64,000 nucleotides of DNA from DATDAH01 sp963792205 (lineage in GTDB: Bacteria; Actinomycetota; Acidimicrobiia; Acidimicrobiales; DATDAH01), in the NCBI GenBank assembly GCA_963792205.1, contig CAWBVI010000002.1, positions 186,001-250,000 of the forward strand, written 5' to 3'. Shown one piece after another: positions 18,103 through 26,157 of this stretch. The notes under the pieces are model-generated. The model made no database searches. It was not told the DNA's origin and worked only from the letters and a program-made list of their open reading frames with translations. Every line of letters begins with the position of its first letter. The first letter of the stretch is position 1. The position numbers and the translations under genes were made by a program.

Positions 18103-21100
18103 ACCTGGCGGCCGGGCTCTACGAGCAAGTACTGACAACCCGGTTGCGCCTTGCGGTGGACGAGGTCGTCGCTGCCGGCGGGCACGCGGTGACCGGTCCC
18201 GTAGACGGTGCCGAGCTGGCGCAGGTCGTGGCCGTGCACTTGGCACCACTTGTCCAGCGGGCCATCGAAGGCGTCGCAGAGAAGGAGCGGGCCGAGGCCG
18301 CGGCCGCGCTGGTCAACGAGATAGCTCGCTCTCTGGCGACCCGCGTGCCTCGGGCGGTGAACGCCGACGAGGAGGCCATAACCAGGCTCGATGTGCTCTC
18401 CGCCCTCGTCCACGATGTCGGTCTCGGTGGGCCTCAGGTGCCCGAGAGACCGACGACACCGTTGGCGGCCAGCGACCTGCTGACTAACGCCCGGGGCGAA
18501 CCGACCATCGGATCTGAACTGTTGTTGGAGCTGGCGTCCGCGGACGGGGTGGACCTCATTTGCGCTTTCATCCGCTGGAGCGGCATCCGTCGTATGCGGG
18601 ACGCAATCGGTGCGCTTACAGAGGCGGGCAAGCGGGTGCGGATCATCACCACTACCTACCTCGGTTCTACCGAGCGCAAGGCCCTCGACGAGCTGGTGCG
18701 CCTCGGCGCGCAGGTCCAGGTCTCGTATGAGACCGACCGGACCCGGTTGCACGCCAAGGCTTGGCTGTTCAAGCGGCACTCTGGGTTCTCGACGGCTTAC
18801 GTGGGCTCGTCGAACCTGTCGACGACGGCGCTGCACGAGGGCCTGGAGTGGAATGTCCGCCTGTCCCAGGTCACCCAGGCCGACCTCCTGGGCAAGTTCG
18901 AGGCCACCTTCGACAGCTACTGGAACAACCCCCAGTTCGAGCCCTATGAACCCGACAGGGACGGCGAACGCTTCGACATGGCGGTCGGCCGGGCCCGGGC
19001 AGGTGAGGAGTTGCCTCTGGAGGTCACGACCTTCTTCGACCTCGAGCCGAAGCCGTTTCAGCAGCGCATCCTCGACCAGCTCGACGCCGAGCGTCGCCTG
19101 CACGGCCGGTGGCGCAACCTGGTCGTGGCAGCGACGGGGACGGGCAAGACGGTCATCGCCGCCCTCGACTACCGTCGCCTGCGCGGATGAGCTGCCCCGG
19201 GCCAACCTGCTGTTCGTCGCCCATCGCAAGGAGATCCTCACCCAGAGCCGCATCGACCTTCGGTCACGCGCTGCGGGACGGCTCTTTCGGCGAGCTCTAC
19301 GTCGACGGTCACCGGCCCGACGAGTGGCGCGAGGTCTTCGCGTCGGTCCAGTCGCTGGCCCAGCGTCGACCTTTCGACCGTCTGACCCCCAGTCACTTCG
19401 ACGTCGTGATCGTCGACGAGTTCCACCACGCGGCCGCCGGCACCTACCGGGCGCTGCTCGACCATCTGAAGCCGAAGGTCCTGCTCGGACTCACGGCCAC
19501 GCCCGAGCGGGCCGACGGCCAAAGCGTCACGGAGTGGTTCGACGGGCGTTTCGCCGCCGAGCTGCGCCTGTGGGACGCCATCGACGAGGGCCTGCTGGTT
19601 CCCTTCCAGTACTTCGGAGTCCACGACGACGTCGATCTCACGCAACGTGAAGTGGCAGCGGGGCGGCTACGTCACCAGCGAGCTGGACAACCTCTACACC
19701 GGCAACGACTTACGCGTGGCCAAGGTCCTGGAGGCGCTGGACGACCAGCGTCCTCGACCTCGGCAGATGCGGGCCCTCGGCTTCTGCGTCAGCGTCGAGC
19801 ACGCCCACTACATGGCCCGGCGCTTCAACGAGGCGGGCATCCCATCGGTGGCGGTCTCGCGCCGACGCCCTCGGCCGAGCGACGACGCTGGCCCTGCGCA
19901 AGCTGCGCCTGCAGGAGGTCAACGTCGTCTTCGCCGTGGACCTCTTCAACGAAGGCGTCGACGTACCCGAGGTCGACACCGTCCTGCTGCTGCGCCCGAC
20001 CGAGAGCGCGACCGTCTTCCTCCAGCAGATCGGCCGGGGCCTGCGCCACTCGCGGGAGAAGGCCTGCCTGACGGTGTTCGACTTCGTCGGCCAGCAGCAC
20101 CGGAAGTACCGCTTCGACCTGCGCTACAGAGCCTTGGCGCCGGGGACCCGGCGGGAGCTTGAGCACCAGGTCGACACCGGGTTCCCGTTCCTGCCAGCGG
20201 GCTGCTCGATCGATCTCGACCGGGACGTCAAGAGCCTGGTCTTGCGCGGCCTGAAGGAGGCCTTGCCGACGACCTGGACCCAGCGAGTGGCGGAGCTCAA
20301 GTCGCAGGGCGACGTCGACCTCGAGAGCTATCTCTACGAAACCGGTCTCGAGCTGGAGGACGTCTACCGGAACAGCCGGTCTTGGGCGCAGTTGCGGGCG
20401 GAGGCCGGGTTCGGGCCGCCGGTCGAAGGCGCGGACGCGAAGCGGTTGGTGTCGGCGCTCGGACGACTGTTGCACGTCGACGACCGCGAGCGGATCGATA
20501 CCTGGCATCAGGTCTTGGCTGCATCTGCGCCGCCCGTCCTCGACAGTGCCGATCTGCGCTTCGAGCGCTTGCTCACGATGCTGCATTTCTCGCTGTGGGG
20601 TGTGCAGGCTTCGATCGGCTCGCTATCTGACGGCTTCGAGAGGCTGTGGGCGTGCGAGCCGATCCGTCTCGAGCTCGTCGAGCTCCTTGGTCTCCTGGCA
20701 GACAGAATGACCCATGTGGGGGCACCCCTCGGCCTCCCGCTCCCTGTGCCCTTGACCCTGCACGGCCGGTATGGGCGAGACGAGATCCTGGCCGCCTTCG
20801 GCATCGGGTCCGCCGAGAAGCCTCCGTCGGTTCGGGAAGGGGTCAAGTGGGACGAGGCCAGTCGGACCGACCTCTTCTTCGTGACCCTCAACAAGTCCGA
20901 GCGGGACTATTCACCGAGCACTCTCTACAGGGACCACGCACTCTCGCCTGAGTTGTTCCATTGGGAGTCCCAGAGCACCACCAGCGTCGACTCGCCGACA
21001 GGGCGCCGCTACCTGAGCCACCGCAAGAACGGCACGAACGTGATCCTCTTTGTCCGCGCCAGGAAGTCTGGCCTGCTCGGTGCGGCTCCCTACATGGCGC

Positions 21101-21216
21101 TAGGCCCGTGCGACTACGTGGCGCATCAAGGAGACCGTCCAATCGCCATTACCTGGAAGCTGGCGTCCCCGATGCCTGCGGATCTATTCAGTGAGGCTCG
21201 AGTCGTTGCAGGCTGA
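18099..21216 (+). CDS. PLD-like / superfamily 2 helicase / DUF3427 protein, four frameshifts in this assembly
   Basis: The gene starts at GTG 18099 (GTGA overlap with the previous gene). Domains in order: N-terminal PLD-like domain with LHAKAWLF and GSSNLSTTAL near residues 220-245; helicase motif I ATGTGKT near 345; motif II VDEFHH; motif III LGLTATPER; motif VI QQIGRGLRHSR; and a C-terminal DUF3427-type region with YRDHALSPELFHWESQS. Frame breaks lie near 19187, 19251, 19644 and 19860, each solved by skipping one base; removing four bases gives exactly 1038 codons, the usual size. Such nuclease-helicase fusions are often found in defence or DNA-processing loci. The PLD motif lacks the usual aspartate, as in other members I know of. 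Confidence 0.75.
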
Positions 21217-21500
21217 GTAGCAACACCCGGTCCGCCACTGCTCCAAAGCATCGGCGGTCATCGCGTTGTCACCGTCGCGACCACCTTCTCGTCCACGCTT
21301 ACGCTCCCCTCTTGCTTCGGTCGTCATTAGGACGCGCGCGGCTTGGTCATGCACTGGCAGGCTTGGTCGCTGATCGATCGCCCGCAGGGAGGACACCTGC
21401 CTCAACTTCGCCGGCATGCTCGCGCCGGTGGTCGCGGTCGCCCCGACGATGGATGTCGGCGACTGCTGGGGCTTCGTCGGCGGCGACCGGCCGGCGCCCG
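21217..21500. other. non-coding stretch with a gene fragment
   Basis: No complete gene is visible between the helicase stop and the HTH-repeat gene. The only recognisable content is the 83-base fragment at 21387-21469, described separately. Confidence 0.4.
21387..21469 (+). pseudogene. fragment of a membrane protein gene, near-identical to part of the gene at 34079
   Basis: These 83 bases match 34323-34405 at 80 positions. They encode the segment EDTCLNFAGMLAPVVAVAPT and MDVGDCW of the multispan membrane protein at 34079-34978, but the sequence on both sides is unrelated and no start or full domain is present. It is a remnant of a second copy, or the product of a partial duplication. Because only 3 of 83 bases differ, the event is either recent or kept alike by conversion. 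Confidence 0.75.
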
Positions 21501-21818
21501 TCAGGACGAGGCGTCGCGGAGCTTGTAGCGAGCCAGGTGCTCGACCTGTCGGAGGTAGCCGACCCCACGCCGAAAGCGCGGCGCCAGGTCCTCGTAGGCG
21601 ACCCCCTGTTCGCGCCACGAGAGGACCCGCCGCTCGATCGGGCGCAGGCGGGCACCGTCGTGGCGGCTGGACCGGTCGGGACGGGCGCTCAGCTCGCGCA
21701 CCTGGCGGACATACCGAGGGCTGCGCCGGAACCGCCAGGCGATCTCGACGTCGTCCATGCCCTCGTCGCTCAGGCGCCGCATCCGTCGTTCGATCGGTCG
21801 CAGTCCTGGTTGGCTCAT
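21501..21818 (-). CDS. small protein with two sigma-region-4-like HTH repeats
   Basis: ATG 21818 opens a 105-residue protein made of two similar units: LRPIERRMRRLSDEGMDDVE with FRRSPRYVRQVREL, and LRPIERRVLSWREQGVAYED with FRRGVGYLRQVEHL. Each resembles the helix-turn-helix found in sigma-70 region 4 and LuxR-type proteins (LxxxERxVLxLxxxGxxxxEIAxRL). The protein probably binds DNA through one or both units. It has no sensor domain. It stands alone between the gene fragment and the CHAD gene on the opposite strand. Confidence 0.6.
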   Translation of the reverse strand: MSQPGLRPIERRMRRLSDEGMDDVEIAWRFRRSPRYVRQVRELSARPDRSSRHDGARLRPIERRVLSWREQGVAYEDLAPRFRRGVGYLRQVEHLARYKLRDASS

Positions 21819-21976
21819 GGCAGCGACGGTACCCGACCGCTCCGGCCGGACCCGAGGTGCGGTGGTCGATCTGGATCAGGCCGCCGCTGTCCCAGGCCTC
21901 GTCGCTGTCCCACGCTCTGAAGGCGGCCACTGGCTGTAGGTGCCCCAGCAGTCTGCGATCTCGTGGACATATCGTC

Positions 21977-23530
21977 ATGGGGCCGAACCCATCCCGCATG
22001 CGCGCCGCCCTCACTCACCCCGACCTTCCACCCTCCGTTGCGGTCGACGCGCTGGGCGCCGCCGGGTTCGAGGACCGCAAGCCGGAGCGGGTCTCCCAGA
22101 CAGTCCTCGACACCTTCGACGGTCGACTCCACGCCGCTGGTCTGCGGCTCGAGCACCACGTCGGGCGCTCGGCCGCCCTGCTGCTCTGGGGGACGGCGAA
22201 GGCTCCACCCGCCCGCCTCGAGTGCTCACAGCCTCCGAGATGGCCGTCGGACCTCCCCCCGGGCCCGCTCCGCGATCGCCTGGCCGCGGTCACGAGGGAG
22301 CGTGCCCTGGTCCCGTTGGTCACCGTCAGGTCGAGGGTCCACGAGCTCCGACGTCTGGATCGGAGGGCCAAGACGATCGTGCGCGTCGTGGTGCACGACG
22401 CCGTCGAGGTCGTTGGTCAGTCGGAGGTCCCAGGGCCGAGCTGGGCCGCCGAGGTGCTTCCGGTTGCGGGCCACCGGGATGCCGCGGACACGGCAGTGCA
22501 GTGCCTCATGGGCGCAGGGCTCGAGCCGCTCGAGGGCGACCTCGTCGAGTGCGCAGCACGCGCCGCGGCCTCGCCGATCTCGGGGTACGACGACTCACCG
22601 ACCGTGCGCCTCAACCCTGACGAGGACGCCCTGGGCGGCTTCCGGCGAGTGCTCCTCAACCTCGTGGGCACGGTTGACGCCACCCTGGCCGGGACCGTCG
22701 AGGGCATCGACCCCGAGTTCCTCCACGAGCTGCGCGTGGCCGTCCGCCGGACCCGTTCGGTGCTGGGCCAGGGCAAGAGCGTTCTGCCGAAGGACGTGCG
22801 CGCCCGCTACCGCGACGAGTTCGGCTGGTTGGGTCAGGTGACCGGGTCGCCCCGCGACCTCGACGTCTACGTTCTGGACTGGGACCAGTACGTGGGTCCC
22901 TTGGATCCGATCGAGCGGGCGACGCTCGAGACCGTTCGACGAGCCCTCGAGGGCCGACGCCAGCAGGCGCACCGAGCGCTGGAGGACGCGCTCCAGAGCC
23001 CTCGGACGACCGAGCTTCTGGCATCGTGGCGCGAGTGGCTCCTCGACCCATCGGTCGAGGCTGTACGGCCGTGCCTGCTCGGCTCGATCGTGGCGGAGCG
23101 CATCGCCTCAGCGCAGGAGACGGTCCTGCGCGACGGTCGGTTGATCACCCCAGCGACCCCGGCCGAGCGGCTCCACGACCTGCGCAAGGACGCCAAGCGG
23201 CTCCGCTACCTGCTCGAGTGCTTCGGAGGCCTCTTCCCCTCGGGCGCGCGCCGACGCTTCGTTCGCGAGCTCAAGGGACTCCAGGACAACCTCGGCGAGC
23301 ACCAGGACGCCGAGGTCCACCTCGCCGAGCTCCGCGACCTGGCGCGCGATCTGCATGCACAGGGCGAGGTGGACGCCGACGTCCTCCTGGCCATGGGACG
23401 GTTGAGCGAGCACCTCGAGCGGAGGCGGCGCGACGAGCGGGCCGCGTTCGCGGAGCACTTCGGTGCGTACGACACCAAGGCCAACCGCCGGGCCCTCAAG
23501 GATCTCCTGCGGGTGGTGAGACGCCCATGA
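21977..23530 (+). CDS. CHAD domain protein with CYTH-like N-terminal region
   Basis: The 517-residue protein starts at ATG 21977 (ATG 21998 is also possible). The N-terminal 200 residues contain VLDTFDGRLHAAGLRLEHH, like the YFDTxxxxL strand of CYTH (triphosphate tunnel) domains, but few other charged tunnel residues are obvious. Residues 220-510 are a CHAD domain: repeated basic helices such as HELRVAVRRTRSVL, RLHDLRKDAKRLRYLLECF and LKGLQDNLGEHQDAEVHL. CHAD domains bind polyphosphate through these conserved histidines, arginines and lysines and target proteins to polyphosphate granules. The stop overlaps the ATG of the ParA gene. Confidence 0.85.
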   Translation: MGPNPSRMRAALTHPDLPPSVAVDALGAAGFEDRKPERVSQTVLDTFDGRLHAAGLRLEHHVGRSAALLLWGTAKAPPARLECSQPPRWPSDLPPGPLRDRLAAVTRERALVPLVTVRSRVHELRRLDRRAKTIVRVVVHDAVEVVGQSEVPGPSWAAEVLPVAGHRDAADTAVQCLMGAGLEPLEGDLVECAARAAASPISGYDDSPTVRLNPDEDALGGFRRVLLNLVGTVDATLAGTVEGIDPEFLHELRVAVRRTRSVLGQGKSVLPKDVRARYRDEFGWLGQVTGSPRDLDVYVLDWDQYVGPLDPIERATLETVRRALEGRRQQAHRALEDALQSPRTTELLASWREWLLDPSVEAVRPCLLGSIVAERIASAQETVLRDGRLITPATPAERLHDLRKDAKRLRYLLECFGGLFPSGARRRFVRELKGLQDNLGEHQDAEVHLAELRDLARDLHAQGEVDADVLLAMGRLSEHLERRRRDERAAFAEHFGAYDTKANRRALKDLLRVVRRP

Positions 23531-24303
23531 AGGTGGCTGCCACCTACAGCATCAAGGGCGGGGTGGGGAAGACGAGCGCGGCAGTCAACCTGGCCTTCGA
23601 GGCCGCCCAGGCCGGGGTTCGGGTGTTGGTGTGGGACCTCGACCCGCAGGGCGGTGCCACGTTCCTGCTCCGTGTGCGTCCGAAGCTTCGCGGCGGCAGC
23701 AAGAAGCTGATGGTCCGAGGCGAGCTGGCCGAGCACGTCCTCGGGTCGGATCTTTCGACGGTGCACGTGCTGCCAGCGGACTTCTCGCTGCGTCACCTCG
23801 ACCTGCACCTGGCGCGCACCGACGCCCCCGGCTCGCGGCTGGCGGAGCTCCTGCAGCCACTCGCGGACGACTACGACCTGGCCCTGCTGGACGGTGCGCC
23901 GAGTATCTCCCTGGCCAGCGAGAGCATCTTCGGGGCGGCCGATGCTCTCCTCGTGCCTGTCATCCCGGCCACGCTCGCCAGTCGGACGCTCCGCCAGCTC
24001 ACCCGGTTCCTCGAGGGCCGGCCCGACGCCCCGGTCGTCCTTCCGTTCCTGTCGATGGTCGATCGCCGGCGCAAGCTCCAGCGGGAGCTGGCCGACCAGC
24101 TCGCCGCGGCGTGGCCGGCGCTCCTCACGACCCAGGTGCCCGCCAGCGCTGTGGTCGAGCGCATGGGATCAGAGCGGGCCCCAGTGGGTGCCTTCGCGCG
24201 GTCGACTCCCGCTCGGAGCGCGTACCGCAACCTGTGGGGGGACGTTGCCCAGGTCCTGTGGCCGTCGGCCACGGCGTCGACCGGCGAACACCGCGACGCC
24301 TGA
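23527..24303 (+). CDS. ParA/MinD-family ATPase coupled to the CHAD gene
   Basis: The start ATG 23527 overlaps the CHAD stop (ATGA). The deviant Walker A motif KGGVGKTSAAVNLA is at residues 10-23, followed by WDLDPQGGAT. The 258 residues fit orphan ParA-like ATPases that position cellular cargo on the nucleoid. No parB or parS is nearby. Because the partner gene encodes a polyphosphate-binding CHAD protein, the cargo may be polyphosphate granules, which is inference. Confidence 0.85.
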   Translation: MKVAATYSIKGGVGKTSAAVNLAFEAAQAGVRVLVWDLDPQGGATFLLRVRPKLRGGSKKLMVRGELAEHVLGSDLSTVHVLPADFSLRHLDLHLARTDAPGSRLAELLQPLADDYDLALLDGAPSISLASESIFGAADALLVPVIPATLASRTLRQLTRFLEGRPDAPVVLPFLSMVDRRRKLQRELADQLAAAWPALLTTQVPASAVVERMGSERAPVGAFARSTPARSAYRNLWGDVAQVLWPSATASTGEHRDA

Positions 24304-24504
24304 CGTGAGCGCAGTCCCCCTGCCGCGCCGGTCCGGAGCTCAGGCAGAGCGACGATCGGCCGTCCCCCGCGGTGGCGGCCTCGCGACATGACCACCCCTG
24401 GTCACATTCGGATCCATACTCCGATGGACGATCGGACAGCCCCGCCTCACCTGACTAAACGACGCCGCTAGCAGCCGCGGCTCGACAGTGTTCTGATACT
24501 GGGT
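24304..24504. other. intergenic region, 200 bases
   Basis: This stretch separates the ParA gene from the next rightward gene and is somewhat richer in A and T near its end (around 24410-24500). It probably contains the promoter of the SH3/MBL gene. No clear hairpin, repeat or small gene was seen. Confidence 0.3.
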
Positions 24505-26077
24505 ATGGCGCAGTCGTTCATCGACGATGACTTCGTAGTCGTGCGGTCGACCGCCTCAGGGAGCGCCAGGCGGGTCATGACCCTGGCCTTCGGCGACGAG
24601 GTCGAGCTTCTCGGTCAGCCCGCCGGTGGCTGGCAGGAGGTGCGGATCGTCAACTGGGTCGACGGGCAGGCGACGGGGTTCATCAAGGCATCGGCCGATC
24701 TCCGCAACGATCCGCTCGTCCGATTCTCGATGGTCGACGTGCAGCAGGGCGACGGGATGGTGTTCGAGACGCCGGCGGGGAAGATCGTGCTGCTCGACGC
24801 CGGCGACAACAAGCTCTTCGCTCGGCACGTGGCGGCCCGGTTCCGGCACCGGAACCCGACGCCGGCTGCGCCGCTGGAGATCGAGGCCATCGTCATCAGC
24901 CACGGCGACGCCGACCACTTCGACGGGCTGAACGAGCTGCGGCGGTCGGAGGACCTGCCGGCGACGAGTGCGGAGAAGCGGCTGCCCATCCACCCGAAGC
25001 GGGTCTTCACCAACGGGCTGGTGAAGGCGCCGTCGAGCGTGGCCGCGGCGGACCAGTTCGGGCGGAAGGTGGATCACAACGGGCTGCGGTACGCCATCGA
25101 CCTGTTCGACGACCCTCGGGACGCGGGCGAGGCCAACATGTCCGACCCGTTCAAGAGCTTCAAGGCCATCGCTCGACCTGTGGGAGACCCGGGGGCCGAT
25201 CGAGTTCCACCGGGTCGACGCCTCGATGGATCCGGCCGACCTGTTCGCCTTCCTGGCCGCCGAGGGCATCGGCGTCGAGCTGCTCGGTCCGTTCGCCGAC
25301 GAGGTGCCCGACCCCTCCGGGCCGGGGACGGTCACGGGGCTGCGGTGGTTCCCGGCGCCGAAGAAGGCCCCGGAGATCCACCTCGAGACCGGCGGGGCCG
25401 GCGTGGGCAGCCCGTCGGTGTCGCACACCATCAACGGGCACTCGATCGGGCTGCGCCTGACCTACGGCAACGTCCGCTTCGTCCTCACCGGCGACATGAA
25501 CAAGGCGTCGATGGAGCTGCTGCGGGACCGGCTCGACGAGTCCCTGCTGGAGGGCGAGTTCGTCAAGGCCCCCCACCACGGCTCCCACGAGTTCGACCTG
25601 GCCGCCATGAAGGCGACCAAGCCGGTCGTGGCCGCGGTGAGCAGCGGGGACGAGCGGGCCTTCGTCGAGTACATCCACCCCCGGGCCACGCTCATGAGCG
25701 CGCTGGGCCAGGCCATGCGGGGCGACACGGGGCTCGTGTTCTCGACCGAGCTGGCGGCCTTCTTCACCTACAAGGACGAGAGCTACCGCCGGGCCGACCT
25801 GGCCGACTGGTTCGGCGACCGGCCCACCGACAGCTTCACCGGCGCCCAGCTCAAGGACATGTTCACCGGCGTGCGGCGGCCCGAGGACCCGCCCGGCGTG
25901 TTCCAGGGCTTCGAGCGGACCAACTTCGGCATCATCCACGTGCGCACCGACGGCGAGCGGGTGCTGGTCTTCACCCACAGCGGCAAGGCGGGCCTGAACG
26001 AGGCCTACCGCTTCCGGGTCACCCTCGGGCCCCAGGGCGAGCGCCAGGTCGCCTTCGAGAACCTGCAGACGTCGTAG
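24505..26077 (+). CDS. SH3-like plus metallo-beta-lactamase-fold hydrolase (ComEC-like), frameshifted in this assembly
   Basis: Residues 5-70 look like a bacterial SH3 domain (FVVVRSTASGSARRVMTLAF, GFIKAS). The rest is a metallo-beta-lactamase fold: the metal motif HGDADHFDG begins at residue 133, LTGDMN and the KAPHHGSHEFD motif follow, the latter typical of the ComEC-type beta-lactamase domain. The frame breaks near 25170, where one base must be skipped to go from FKSFKAI to LDLWETRGPIEFH. With the repair the length is 523 residues. ComEC-like domains cleave nucleic acid or other phosphoesters; here there is no competence channel, so the substrate is unknown. Confidence 0.75.
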
Positions 26078-26098
26078 TCCCGGCGCCGATCGCGCGGA

Positions 26099-26115
26099 CA
26101 GGTCCGCCGGACCTG
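26099..26115 (+). terminator. inverted repeat between the MBL and delta-60 genes
   Basis: CAGGTCCG (26099-26106) and CGGACCTG (26108-26115) are perfect inverted copies around one base, 22 bases after the MBL stop and 42 before the next start. It could end transcription or be an operator for the delta-60 gene; no T run follows. Confidence 0.35.
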
Positions 26116-26157
26116 CAAGACTCTCGCCCCAACAGGCGGTCGGGGAAGGGAAGGACC

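Noticed and set aside
18099..21216. Decayed helicase pseudogene
   Set aside because: All motifs are intact and removing four bases gives exactly 1038 codons, so sequence errors are more likely than decay; kept as a gene with a caveat.
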